From the NCBI GenBank assembly GCA_002686085.1, contig NZAC01000046.1:1-59618 (forward strand): 59,618 bases of DNA. The letters are read 5' to 3'. The position numbers and the translations under genes are program-made. Below are positions 36,842 through 44,965 of this stretch, piece by piece. This stretch comes from Roseibacillus sp. (GTDB taxonomy: Bacteria > Verrucomicrobiota > Verrucomicrobiia > Verrucomicrobiales > Akkermansiaceae). The number at the start of each line of letters is the position of its first letter. The first letter of the stretch is position 1. The notes below the pieces were generated by a model. That model searched no databases and had not been told where the DNA came from. It saw only the letters and a list, made by a program, of their open reading frames with translations.

Positions 36842-37281
36842 AGACCTTTGCCCCGGGGAGGGACAACTCTCAAATCCCCACTTTGCTGGGCCTAAGCCAT
36901 TTGCCTTGCCGGAAGAGTCGAGCCCAGATAATCTAATCCCACGGAAATTCTTTCGATGAGTATGCTCGCCCCTCGAGACTCGAACGGCAGCCAAAGCGGC
37001 TCGACCATGCCACCAGAATGGATGTCCGTAACAGCCACCCAATCAATAGAGTGGCTAACAACCTCTCAGGCCAACAGGCCCCACTATGCGGGGACGCAAC
37101 CAGAATTACGCCGAGCAAGCGGATTCCTGACTCTATTTAACCTCATCCAGAAGCAGTCGACTCACCGTATGACAACAGAGCTGCCAGTGCTTCCTATCCG
37201 GTTTGAGGACCTTGAGAGTCCGCGAAATGCCATCGAAGCGTCCATATTGTCCCCGCGCGAACCTGAAATACAACAAGAACA
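36842..37281. other. Intergenic region between the carboxypeptidase and RRM genes
   Basis: About 440 bases with no convincing gene. Long frames here are extensions of the two flanking genes in unlikely composition. I see only a small inverted repeat AGCCAC/GTGGCT with a 12-base loop near 37033-37056. It probably holds the divergent promoters of the two genes, but no clear -35/-10 pair could be assigned. Confidence 0.5.
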
Positions 37282-37953
37282 ATGTCTGATTCGTCCAACA
37301 GCGCGCGGCGATCTGAATCCGGAGGAGACTCCGGCAACCGTAACCGCAACCGCAACCGCAATCGCAACCGCAACCGCAACCGCAACCGCAACCGTAACCG
37401 GTCCCGTGAAGGCGGCTCAGGAGGAAACCCCCAGTCCGGAGGGCGCCGCTCTGGCGGTCGCCGACCACGCAAGGGACCAAAACGCGTTCCTCTGACCTGG
37501 TGGCAGAAGATCCTTAAGGCGATCGGCCTCTATAAGGAAACCGTGCGACCTCCCCGTAAACGAGGAGGTGGAAGTTCCTCCGATCAAAGTAAGCGAGAAC
37601 CCCGCAAAGCACCAAAATCCGGGACTCGTGTAGCAAAAACCTCGAGCTCCTCCCGCAGAGCCCCAGCACCCAGCCCTGTAAATTCCAACAGGCTCTATCT
37701 CGGCAACCTGTCATACGACGCAGCAGAGTATGAACTCGAGGAACTGTTCAAGGGTGTCGGCGCAGTACGGAGCATTGAGATCGTCTACAATCGAAATACC
37801 CATAAATCCAAGGGCTATGGATTTATCGAAATGGCAAACATCGAGGAGGCAAAAAGAGCCGTCGAAGTTCTCCATGACCAACCGTTCATGGGCCGCAAGA
37901 TGATCGTCAGCGGAGCGAAGTCTCAAGGCGAGACCGAGTCTACCCACGAGTAG
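37282..37953 (+). CDS. RRM RNA-binding protein with N-terminal Asn-Arg array
   Basis: A 223-residue basic protein. Residues 19-40 are eleven Asn-Arg dipeptides, followed by a Gly/Arg/Ser/Pro-rich basic region to about residue 130 that contains a hydrophobic island TWWQKILKAIGLYK (72-85). The C-terminal RNA recognition motif (about 137-212) has RNP2 LYLGNL (138-143) and RNP1 KGYGFIEM (177-184). Bacterial single-RRM proteins are thought to bind RNA under stress or cold. The disordered basic tail suggests added nonspecific RNA affinity or phase separation (inference). A perfect terminator hairpin starts 20 bases after its stop. Confidence 0.88.
   Translation: MSDSSNSARRSESGGDSGNRNRNRNRNRNRNRNRNRNRNRSREGGSGGNPQSGGRRSGGRRPRKGPKRVPLTWWQKILKAIGLYKETVRPPRKRGGGSSSDQSKREPRKAPKSGTRVAKTSSSSRRAPAPSPVNSNRLYLGNLSYDAAEYELEELFKGVGAVRSIEIVYNRNTHKSKGYGFIEMANIEEAKRAVEVLHDQPFMGRKMIVSGAKSQGETESTHE
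37336..37401 (+). repeat. Eleven-unit hexanucleotide array encoding (Asn-Arg)n
   Basis: Eleven units of AACCGN run without interruption from 37336 to 37401. Eight of the eleven are exactly AACCGC, two end in T or G at the third Arg position, and one uses AATCGC. All read as Asn-Arg in frame. Copy-number change by slippage would keep the frame, as the unit is 6 bases. Confidence 0.9.
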
Positions 37954-37973
37954 GCCCGCACCAAATACCATTT

Positions 37974-38004
37974 ATCCCCATGAACTCTGGTTCATGGGGA
38001 TTTT
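37974..38004 (+). terminator. Perfect hairpin with T tract after the RRM gene
   Basis: ATCCCCATGAAC (37974-37985) pairs completely with GTTCATGGGGAT (37990-38001), 12 base pairs with the tetraloop TCTG, followed by TTTT. It lies 20 bases after the RRM stop. The ATG of the following miaA frame (37980-37982) is inside the left stem arm, so the hairpin would also mask that start in any read-through transcript. Confidence 0.85.
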
Positions 38005-38963
38005 GTATTGTATGGCTTGCACCTTCCGTAGCGGGACAGAGCTTAAAGTATAACACGAGGAACACCCTGAAACCATCTTTACAGCCACTGTACATTTGTG
38101 GTCCCACGGCGTCTGGGAAGTCCTCTCACGCCCTTACTCTAGCCCGTGAGTTCAATGGAGAGATTGTTAATGGTGATGCCCTGCAGCTGTATAGGGGTAT
38201 TGAGACCATCACGGCCTCACCCAGCGAAGAGGATCGGCTCCTCGCAGTTCACCATCTCTATGGAATTGCGGATCCCTCTGAGACCTTGAATGCTGGCCAA
38301 TATCGAACAATGGCTCTTCCTGTCATTGAGAGCATCCGCGCAAGGGGGAAACTTCCGATCATCGTAGGTGGATCTGGACTCTATCTCAAGTTCCTTACTC
38401 ATGGGCCAGGCAACATACCCGCTCCCGCCCTCGGGCTCCGGGCTCAACTTGAGACACTCTCTCTCGACGAACTAAATGCGCGCCTGCTCGAGGTCGATCC
38501 AGTCACGGCGGCTAATATTGATCATAACAATCCTCGCTACGTCCAACGTGCGCTGGAAATAAGCCTGTCCGGCGGTGATCCTGCCTCCGTGCGGAGATCC
38601 TCATTTCAAGCACAACGAGACGCACTTCGCGGTATTTTACTCACTTGGGATCCCTCGGACCTCGACCAACGTATCCGCAGGCGGACCTCTGAAATGCTGG
38701 GGCGCAACGCCGCAGAAGAACTGGCTGCTCTTCCTACTCCCGGCCCCGCTGTATCCAGAGCTATCGGCGTCCCGCAAATCCAGCGCCTTCTTGATGGCGC
38801 CATCGACCGTTCTACCTGTGAAGAGGAAATTGTGATCGCAACCCGCCAATACGCCAAGCGCCAGCGAACCTGGTTCCGACGGGAAGGCTGGTTGACCTCC
38901 ATTCCAGGAGGCTGCTCATCCCGCGAGATTATCGCAGCAGCTCACAAACTGTTGACAGGCTGA
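37980..38963 (+). CDS. miaA: tRNA dimethylallyltransferase MiaA (start uncertain)
   Basis: The enzyme adds a dimethylallyl group to A37 of tRNAs reading UNN codons. The P-loop GPTASGKSSHA opens the conserved part, followed by NGDALQLYRG, PIIVGGSGLYLK, NPRYVQRALEI and ATRQYAKRQRTWFRRE. The only ATG in frame (37980) lies in the terminator hairpin and would add 29 residues of unfamiliar sequence. No GTG or TTG is available downstream. A CTG at 38067 follows GAGG by 6 bases and would give MKPSLQPLYICGPTASGKS, the usual N-terminus and a 299-residue protein. I keep the ATG coordinates but consider the CTG more likely. Confidence 0.88.
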   Translation: MNSGSWGFCIVWLAPSVAGQSLKYNTRNTLKPSLQPLYICGPTASGKSSHALTLAREFNGEIVNGDALQLYRGIETITASPSEEDRLLAVHHLYGIADPSETLNAGQYRTMALPVIESIRARGKLPIIVGGSGLYLKFLTHGPGNIPAPALGLRAQLETLSLDELNARLLEVDPVTAANIDHNNPRYVQRALEISLSGGDPASVRRSSFQAQRDALRGILLTWDPSDLDQRIRRRTSEMLGRNAAEELAALPTPGPAVSRAIGVPQIQRLLDGAIDRSTCEEEIVIATRQYAKRQRTWFRREGWLTSIPGGCSSREIIAAAHKLLTG

Positions 38964-39042
38964 GGAGAAAACTCCCTTGGCCTTTTGTTCATATTGATTC
39001 CACCCGACAAATCTGTGTAGCTCCCACGAATACGCCGTTCCC

Positions 39043-39798
39043 ATGCCTGAAATCCCCTCCTACCGAATATTCGGCTCCTCCCAATCCGCATCTACGGCCC
39101 TCGCTGAGGATATCTCCCAGCTCATTCGCTCTCGAGATAGCGAAGAAAGAACCACAGTTTTGGGGTTGGCGACCGGGAATACCCCTATTCAACTCTACAA
39201 GGAATTGATTCGAATGCATAGGGACGGATTGTCTTTTCGGAACGTCGTCACCTTCAATCTCGATGAATATATCGGTATCAACCGGGAACATCCAGAGAGC
39301 TACTGGCAGTTCATGCACTCTCATCTTTTCAATCATATCGATATCAACCCAGAGAACATTCACATTCCGGAGGGGATGGTGGCAGCGGATGATATTGAGA
39401 GTCACTGCTCTGCCTACGAGAACCATATCGAAGAGGCAGGAGGCATCGATCTTCAGGTACTCGGCATTGGAAGAAATGGTCACATTGGATTTAACGAACC
39501 CGGCGTAAGCCCCGACGTTGCTACGCACGCAACAGAGCTTAACCAGGTCACTATCCATGACGCGGCTAAGGCCTTCGGTGGAGCTGCCCACGTTCCTCAG
39601 CGCGCTATCACAATGGGCGTGAAGACAATACTCGGCGCCCAGCGAATTGCCCTCCTAGCCTTCGGAAGCAGCAAGGCAGACATCGTTAAACGAGCACTCA
39701 CACCAGGAATCACCTCCGAGGTCCCTGCCACCTACCTTCAATCACACAACGACACCACATTCTTTCTCGATCAGGACGCAGGAAAGCGCCTGTCCTGA
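39043..39798 (+). CDS. nagB: Glucosamine-6-phosphate deaminase
   Basis: A 251-residue protein, normal for the short NagB class. Visible blocks are LGLATGNTPIQLYKEL (phosphate binding), VTFNLDEYIGI with the catalytic Asp/Glu pair, LGIGRNGHIGFNEPG with the catalytic His, and TMGVKTILGAQ. It converts glucosamine 6-phosphate to fructose 6-phosphate and ammonia, linking amino-sugar use to glycolysis. No nagA is adjacent. Confidence 0.95.
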   Translation: MPEIPSYRIFGSSQSASTALAEDISQLIRSRDSEERTTVLGLATGNTPIQLYKELIRMHRDGLSFRNVVTFNLDEYIGINREHPESYWQFMHSHLFNHIDINPENIHIPEGMVAADDIESHCSAYENHIEEAGGIDLQVLGIGRNGHIGFNEPGVSPDVATHATELNQVTIHDAAKAFGGAAHVPQRAITMGVKTILGAQRIALLAFGSSKADIVKRALTPGITSEVPATYLQSHNDTTFFLDQDAGKRLS

Positions 39799-39850
39799 AC
39801 CTATTTTAGAGCTTCATCCAGCACCACAAACTACCTGCCCGAAGACAGCT

Positions 39851-40270
39851 CTAGCCGCAGCCGCACCCTCCCTCGTTGCAACAGCCTCCCTGATCAGCAA
39901 GATCTTCCTCCGCAGGCACTCGGCCCAGCTCAAGGGTAATTCCTACATATTTTCCGATCGCACTTTGAACCGATTGCAGGCTTTGCTGGGCGTCCATGAA
40001 CTCCCTCGCTACAGTGTTACTCATCAATGCCTCGCGGGCATTCTCAAAATCCTCGACCTCACCAACACTTAGCTCCAGTCCGGATTGTTGCTTCTGACCG
40101 AGCTCCTGGCTGCGTTCCTGAACACTCTGAAACTGTAACTTGGCTGCATCATCCTCCATGAAGCACTCGACCTTTTCCATCATCGACCGATATTCCGGGT
40201 CATCAGCAATTGCCGCACAAAGCTCTTTTGTCTTACTAATCACGAGTGAATCGTCGGCCAGCATCTTCAT
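39851..40270 (-). CDS. YlbF/YmcA-like protein with Cys-rich tail
   Basis: A 139-residue, highly helical acidic protein of the YlbF/YmcA (Com_YlbF) family by helix pattern: SLVISKTKELCAAIADDPEY, then FQSVQERSQELGQKQQSGLE and NTVAREFMDAQQSLQSVQ. The C-terminus ends in GGCCNEGGCGCG, four Cys in twelve residues. In Bacillus, YlbF, YmcA and YaaT form a complex that carries Fe-S clusters and affects RNase Y. No ymcA or yaaT partner is in the window. An AGGAG motif 13 bases upstream of the ATG supports the start. Confidence 0.75.
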   Translation of the reverse strand: MKMLADDSLVISKTKELCAAIADDPEYRSMMEKVECFMEDDAAKLQFQSVQERSQELGQKQQSGLELSVGEVEDFENAREALMSNTVAREFMDAQQSLQSVQSAIGKYVGITLELGRVPAEEDLADQGGCCNEGGCGCG

Positions 40271-40472
40271 ATCAGAAACTTACGCTCCTTTTTTCCAGCA
40301 AGCAATCAACGATCGGCCTTCTCTTGTCTTTTACCACATTCAAAAAACTCTACATGGGTCATCGAAAAAAGGGACTTCCTTATCTTCCAGACATTCTCTT
40401 TCCGTCCAGAATTAAGACGAACCGTCCTGGTCAGAGACCGAACTCCAAAACTCCAGTCGCCCTCGTTTAAAG

Positions 40473-41690
40473 GTGAATACGATCCTAATCGTGGGAGCTG
40501 GCGGGGTTGGCAGTGTCGCCGCCCACAAGTGCGCACAGCTACCTGAAATCTTTCACGAGATTCATCTCGCTTCCCGCACGCTGTCAAAATGCTGCCTCGT
40601 CGCGACATCCATTCGCCAGAGAACTGGGCAAGAGATTACGACCCATCGTGTGGATGCAGATAATCTGGACGAGGCTATTGCGCTCCTCCGCAACCTGTCC
40701 CCGGACCTTCTTTTGAATTTGGCTCTGCCGTACCAGAATCTGACCTTGATGGAGGCCTGCCTCGCTACCGGGACAAACTATCTGGACACAGCAAATTATG
40801 AGTCCCCCGAGATCGCCCGTTTTGAGTACAAGTGGCAATGGCAATATCATGAAAGATTCCAAGAAAAGAATCTCTGCGCCCTCCTCGGCTCAGGATTTGA
40901 CCCGGGAGTAACGAACGTCTTCACCTCGTTCGGCTCAAAACATTACTTTGATGAGATTAGCGAGCTCGATATTGTCGATGTGAACAGCGGAGAAAACAAC
41001 GAATCCTTTGCTACCAACTTCAATCCAGAAATTAATATCCGGGAAGTCTCAGCAGCTTGTCGTCACTGGGAAGGAGACCAGTTTGTGGAGTCCCCAGCAT
41101 TTTCCACTCACCGCTCTTTTTCCTGTCCGGAGGGAATAGGTAATTTTGAAATCTACCGGATGTATCACGAGGAACTAGAGTCTCTCACGGCCGCATACCC
41201 CTCACTCCGAAGAGCACAATTCTGGATGTCCTTTTCACCATCCTACCTGCAATACCTGAAGGTGCTTACCAATGTGGGAATGACCAGCATTCATACGATC
41301 GATTACCACGGCAAACCCATCGTGCCCCTTCAATTCCTCAAATCTATTCTGCCCGATCCAGGAAGCCTCGGAGAGTCTACAACCGGACAAACCTGTATCG
41401 GATGCATTCTACGCGGGAGGAAAGGAAACAAATCTCGAAGCATTTACATTTACAACACTTGCTCTCATGAAAGCTCCTTCACAGAAACCGGCTCCCAGGC
41501 AGTCTCATACACGACGGGCGTACCCGCAATGATCGGAGCCAAACTGATGCTTCAAAAGAAATGGTTCGAAGCCGGGGTATGGAATATGGAGCATTTTAAT
41601 CCAGATCCCTTCATGGAAGACCTTGATTCCTTTGGACTCTCCTGGTCGATTGAGGAGAGAGACCCTTTCGTCAGGAACTCCTGCTCCTGA
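40473..41690 (+). CDS. Carboxynorspermidine/carboxyspermidine dehydrogenase
   Basis: A 405-residue saccharopine-dehydrogenase-like reductase. The NADPH motif IVGAGGVGSVAAHKCA opens the protein, LLNLALPYQNLTLMEACLATGTNYLDTANYE and GSGFDPGVTNVF follow. The family condenses a diamine with aspartate semialdehyde. The gene lies before nspC-like and agmatinase genes, so carboxyspermidine formation from putrescine is the best call. Start is GTG at 40473. The next gene begins 57 bases later. Confidence 0.88.
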   Translation: MNTILIVGAGGVGSVAAHKCAQLPEIFHEIHLASRTLSKCCLVATSIRQRTGQEITTHRVDADNLDEAIALLRNLSPDLLLNLALPYQNLTLMEACLATGTNYLDTANYESPEIARFEYKWQWQYHERFQEKNLCALLGSGFDPGVTNVFTSFGSKHYFDEISELDIVDVNSGENNESFATNFNPEINIREVSAACRHWEGDQFVESPAFSTHRSFSCPEGIGNFEIYRMYHEELESLTAAYPSLRRAQFWMSFSPSYLQYLKVLTNVGMTSIHTIDYHGKPIVPLQFLKSILPDPGSLGESTTGQTCIGCILRGRKGNKSRSIYIYNTCSHESSFTETGSQAVSYTTGVPAMIGAKLMLQKKWFEAGVWNMEHFNPDPFMEDLDSFGLSWSIEERDPFVRNSCS

Positions 41691-41747
41691 ATTGTTTACT
41701 ACCAGCTCAGGGTCGACAATGCACGAGCCACCAGTTAAACGTCTCCC

Positions 41748-42896
41748 GTGAGAACGCCTACCCCGGCCTACCTCATTGATCTTGCAGTGATCAGGAAAAA
41801 CTGCGAAGCCCTCTCTGAACTCAAGGCCAGAACAGGCTGCCGAATCGTTCAGGCGCTGAAAGCCTTTGCCCTTCCCGCAGTATTTCCACTACTGCGCGAT
41901 CACCTTGACGGGTGCTGTGCGTCAGGCCTGTGGGAGGCACAGCTCGCTAGGGAATTCTTCGGTGAAACAGTGCTCACCTGCGGCCCCGTCTACCATGACA
42001 CGGACACTGATCTATTCGATCTCAGCTCACACATTGTCTTTAACTCCCTGTCTCACTGGCAGCATTGGCGTCACTATGCCCTGAGTCATCCTCGCTACAA
42101 ACAGGGTATTATTTCCTACGGACTACGGCTCAACCCACAATGCTCAACCGGCTCACCCTCCATCTACGATCCATGCCGTCAAGGCTCTCGTCTCGGCACT
42201 CTTCCGGACAGCTTGAAAAATGCAGATCTAGAGGGCCTCAGTGGCTGCCACTTCCACTCCCTCTGCGACCAGAACAGCGATGCACTTGCCACAACGCTTG
42301 AATCCCTAGACCTTCACTTTGGCGCCGTTCTTCGGCGACCTCAAATCCGGTGGCTCAATATGGGCGGCGGCCACGCTCTGACTCGCCCTGAGTATGATCA
42401 ACACCTACTCGTCGATCTCATAAAGCAATCCCGGGACTACTATCATCTGGACGAGATATGGCTCGAGCCTGGTGAAGCCCCAGTCCTCAACGCAGGAAGC
42501 CTCCACTCGACGGTTCTCGACATATTTCAAAGTGGAGAGCAGACCGTAGCAATTCTTGACGTCTCTGCGACGGCTCATATGCCCGATGTTCTTGAAATGC
42601 CATATCGTCCCGACCTGACCCTGGATGGCACGCCTTCCCTTGAACGGGGAATTCACCGGTATCACCTTGGGGGAAGCACTTGTCTGGCTGGGGACATTAT
42701 CGGACCATACAGCTTCCATCGACCACTGAAAATCGGAGATCGTCTGATTTTTCAGGATATGGCCCAGTATACTATGGTCAAAACTACATACTTTAATGGA
42801 ATCCAGCATCCATCAATCAACTTACGTGATGAGAGCGGCAACGATCAGATGATTCGATCTTTTGATTACGAAGATTTTAAACGACGCTTGATGTGA
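41748..42896 (+). CDS. nspC: Carboxynorspermidine/carboxyspermidine decarboxylase
   Basis: A 382-residue PLP enzyme of the alanine-racemase fold (group IV decarboxylase). The PLP Lys is Lys38 in IVQALKAFAL. GCHFHSLCDQ, WLNMGGGHALTR, LEPGEAPVLNAG and the CLAGD motif near the C-terminus match NspC. It decarboxylates carboxyspermidine to spermidine. Start is GTG at 41748; the stop overlaps the agmatinase start as GTGA. Confidence 0.92.
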   Translation: MRTPTPAYLIDLAVIRKNCEALSELKARTGCRIVQALKAFALPAVFPLLRDHLDGCCASGLWEAQLAREFFGETVLTCGPVYHDTDTDLFDLSSHIVFNSLSHWQHWRHYALSHPRYKQGIISYGLRLNPQCSTGSPSIYDPCRQGSRLGTLPDSLKNADLEGLSGCHFHSLCDQNSDALATTLESLDLHFGAVLRRPQIRWLNMGGGHALTRPEYDQHLLVDLIKQSRDYYHLDEIWLEPGEAPVLNAGSLHSTVLDIFQSGEQTVAILDVSATAHMPDVLEMPYRPDLTLDGTPSLERGIHRYHLGGSTCLAGDIIGPYSFHRPLKIGDRLIFQDMAQYTMVKTTYFNGIQHPSINLRDESGNDQMIRSFDYEDFKRRLM

Positions 42897-43744
42897 CCAT
42901 CTCTCCTCCCCGGGTTCCATATCTTGAATCCGCCGTGGAACCTGTCAACGGGACCCCCGCCCTTCTTGGTGTCCCATTCGACGACACAGCCTGCTTCCGC
43001 AAAGGTGCGGCAGGCGGACCCGATTCAATTCGGGAAGCATCGGATTGCTTGGAGAGCTACTCTCCCTTTCTTCACCGTGATCTGAGCCTGAGACCTTTCA
43101 GTGACCTGGGAAACCTTATCGTGGCCGGGGAGAGCGCTGAAAAGGTGAATACTCTCGTCAAGGAAGCCTCCCTTCACCTTCTCTCGAAAAAATTGACTCC
43201 CCTCCTGATCGGAGGAGAGCACTCCTTCACCCCTGGAGCAGTAGCTGCCGTCCTCGAGCATCATCCGGGCCTGGCCGTTGTTCAATTCGACGCGCACGCA
43301 GACCTGAGAAACGAATGGACTAACACGCAGTGGAGTCATGCCTGCTGCATGCGGCGTATTCGCGACATGATCCCACCCTCTCGAATATTACAGTGCGGCA
43401 TCCGCTCAGGCAGCTCAACTGAGTTCGACGACCTCCGAGAGTCTGGCTGCCTCGTCCCTCCTGACATCGAGTCACTTACCAGTGCATTGAAAACAATAGA
43501 GGGGTTACCTCTTTACCTTACTCTGGACCTCGACTTCCTCGACCCAGCAGACCTACCGGGAACGGGTACTCCGGAACCGGGAGGGGTCAACTGGCAAAGA
43601 CTGGAAGAATTACTTGCAGCACTACCGTGGCAAAGGGTCGTTGCCTGTGACGTTGTCGAATTAGCTCCCGAACTCGATCCAACTGGCCGCTCGTCCATCC
43701 TCGCTGCAAAGATTATCCGGGAAATACTACTTTCCCTTCCATAG
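42893..43744 (+). CDS. speB: Agmatinase (ureohydrolase family)
   Basis: A 283-residue arginase/agmatinase-family enzyme. Manganese ligands are visible in LIGGEHSFT, VVQFDAHADLRNEW and LTLDLDFLDPADLPGTGTPEPGG. It hydrolyses agmatine to putrescine and urea, which supplies the diamine for the two preceding enzymes. The GTG start at 42893 overlaps nspC by 4 bases. Agmatinase is preferred over arginase because of the operon partners. Confidence 0.9.
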   Translation: MTISPPRVPYLESAVEPVNGTPALLGVPFDDTACFRKGAAGGPDSIREASDCLESYSPFLHRDLSLRPFSDLGNLIVAGESAEKVNTLVKEASLHLLSKKLTPLLIGGEHSFTPGAVAAVLEHHPGLAVVQFDAHADLRNEWTNTQWSHACCMRRIRDMIPPSRILQCGIRSGSSTEFDDLRESGCLVPPDIESLTSALKTIEGLPLYLTLDLDFLDPADLPGTGTPEPGGVNWQRLEELLAALPWQRVVACDVVELAPELDPTGRSSILAAKIIREILLSLP

Positions 43745-43779
43745 CCTCGAACATTCTGAAACGACAGTAGCCTCCCTTC

Positions 43780-44166
43780 TTAGGACGTAGTAAGCGCAAC
43801 TGCATTCGCGGCCGCATAATGCTTGGCATGAGTGAGACTGACCTTGATTTGATCGATCCCATGCTGACTACAGAACTCCAGTCCGTCGCCACTCAAAACC
43901 ATCTCCGGCTCCCCTGATTGCCGGCGAACAACTTCCATATCCCCCCAAGAAAGCAACTCTCCGATGCCTGTCCCCAGAGCCTTTGATGTCGCCTCTTTTG
44001 CGGACCAGCGAGCGGCAAAATGAACAGCAGGACGATTCTGTCTCAGGCAGTAGTCCCGCTCATTCACGGTAAAGATCCTAGCAAGAAAGCGGTCGCCGAA
44101 AGTCTCAATTGCTTTCTCCACTCGCTCAATTTCGATCACGTCGATACCAATCCCGAAGACCTTCAT
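43780..44166 (-). CDS. acpS: Holo-[acyl-carrier-protein] synthase
   Basis: A 128-residue protein, normal length. GIGIDVIEIERVEKAI carries the Mg-binding Asp9, FAARWSAKEATSKALGTGIG carries the conserved Glu and Lys, and VSLTHAKHYAAANAVAL closes the domain. It transfers phosphopantetheine from CoA to ACP. Its start overlaps pdxJ by 4 bases, the pdxJ-acpS arrangement common in bacteria. Confidence 0.95.
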   Translation of the reverse strand: MKVFGIGIDVIEIERVEKAIETFGDRFLARIFTVNERDYCLRQNRPAVHFAARWSAKEATSKALGTGIGELLSWGDMEVVRRQSGEPEMVLSGDGLEFCSQHGIDQIKVSLTHAKHYAAANAVALTTS

Positions 44167-44912
44167 TGTTCCACCGTATACCGCCCCATGATCACCACCA
44201 TTTCCCGCACGGCCTGCTCCATCCCCGTCATGATAGCTCGCGATACGATGCTATGTCCGATGTTGAGCTCCACCAGATGAGGGATTTCGAAAAGCTCTTC
44301 TAGATTGTCGTAGTTGATACCATGCCCCGCATTAATGCACAGACCCAGTTGATTCCCAACTCGTGCAGCTGCTGCCAGCCGGGCGAGCTCATCCTTCCTC
44401 ATCGTTCCTTCACAATTGGCAAACGAACCGGTATGGAGCTCAACCATATCGGCCCCAATCTCCCGTGAAGCTGTGACCTGCTCTTCCTCCGGGTCGATGA
44501 ACATGCTCACCTTACTTCCGGCATCTCTCAGAGCTCCCACCGTTGCGCGAAGAGTCTCTCTTTGCCCGGCAACGTCAAGCCCTCCCTCCGTGGTGATCTC
44601 CTGCCTGTTTTCTGGAACCAGACACACAAATTCAGGCCGCAGCCTGAGAGCCATTGCCACCATCTCAGCCGTACTGGCCATCTCAAAATTGACCGGTAGG
44701 TTACATGCTTCCTTAACGCGAAACACATCCTCTTCCTGCACATGCCTTCTATCCCCTCGCACATGCATGGTTATTGAGTCCGCTCCTCCTCTCTTCGCTG
44801 CGAGGGCGGACATTACGATGTCAGGCTCCGCATTGTTCGATTCCAGCATTGTAGCATAGCGGGCCTGCCTGAGGGTAGCCACGTGATCAATATTAACTCC
44901 TAGCTTCAGCAT
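44163..44912 (-). CDS. pdxJ: Pyridoxine 5'-phosphate synthase PdxJ
   Basis: A 249-residue protein when started at the ATG at 44912 (MLKLGVNIDHVATLRQAR), the standard N-terminus. An upstream start at 44957 would add 15 atypical residues. DSITMHVRGDRRHVQ, NFEMASTAEMV, HTGSFANCEG and INAGHGINYDNL are family blocks. It condenses 1-deoxyxylulose 5-phosphate with 3-amino-1-hydroxyacetone phosphate to make pyridoxine 5'-phosphate. It lies between purH and acpS on the same strand. Confidence 0.95.
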   Translation of the reverse strand: MLKLGVNIDHVATLRQARYATMLESNNAEPDIVMSALAAKRGGADSITMHVRGDRRHVQEEDVFRVKEACNLPVNFEMASTAEMVAMALRLRPEFVCLVPENRQEITTEGGLDVAGQRETLRATVGALRDAGSKVSMFIDPEEEQVTASREIGADMVELHTGSFANCEGTMRKDELARLAAAARVGNQLGLCINAGHGINYDNLEELFEIPHLVELNIGHSIVSRAIMTGMEQAVREMVVIMGRYTVEQ

Positions 44913-44965
44913 TTTACTGCCAGATATGAAAACTCCTGAACTGGTGTGCCCCGGCAATGGAAAAC

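Noticed and set aside
37336-37401. Repeat array considered as a CRISPR or regulatory repeat
   Set aside because: Unit length is 6 bases without spacers and it encodes Asn-Arg in frame, so it is a coding microsatellite.
36956-37495. 179-residue plus-strand frame over the RRM start
   Set aside because: It runs through the hexanucleotide array in another frame, giving Ala-Thr repeats. The RRM frame is clearly the coding one.
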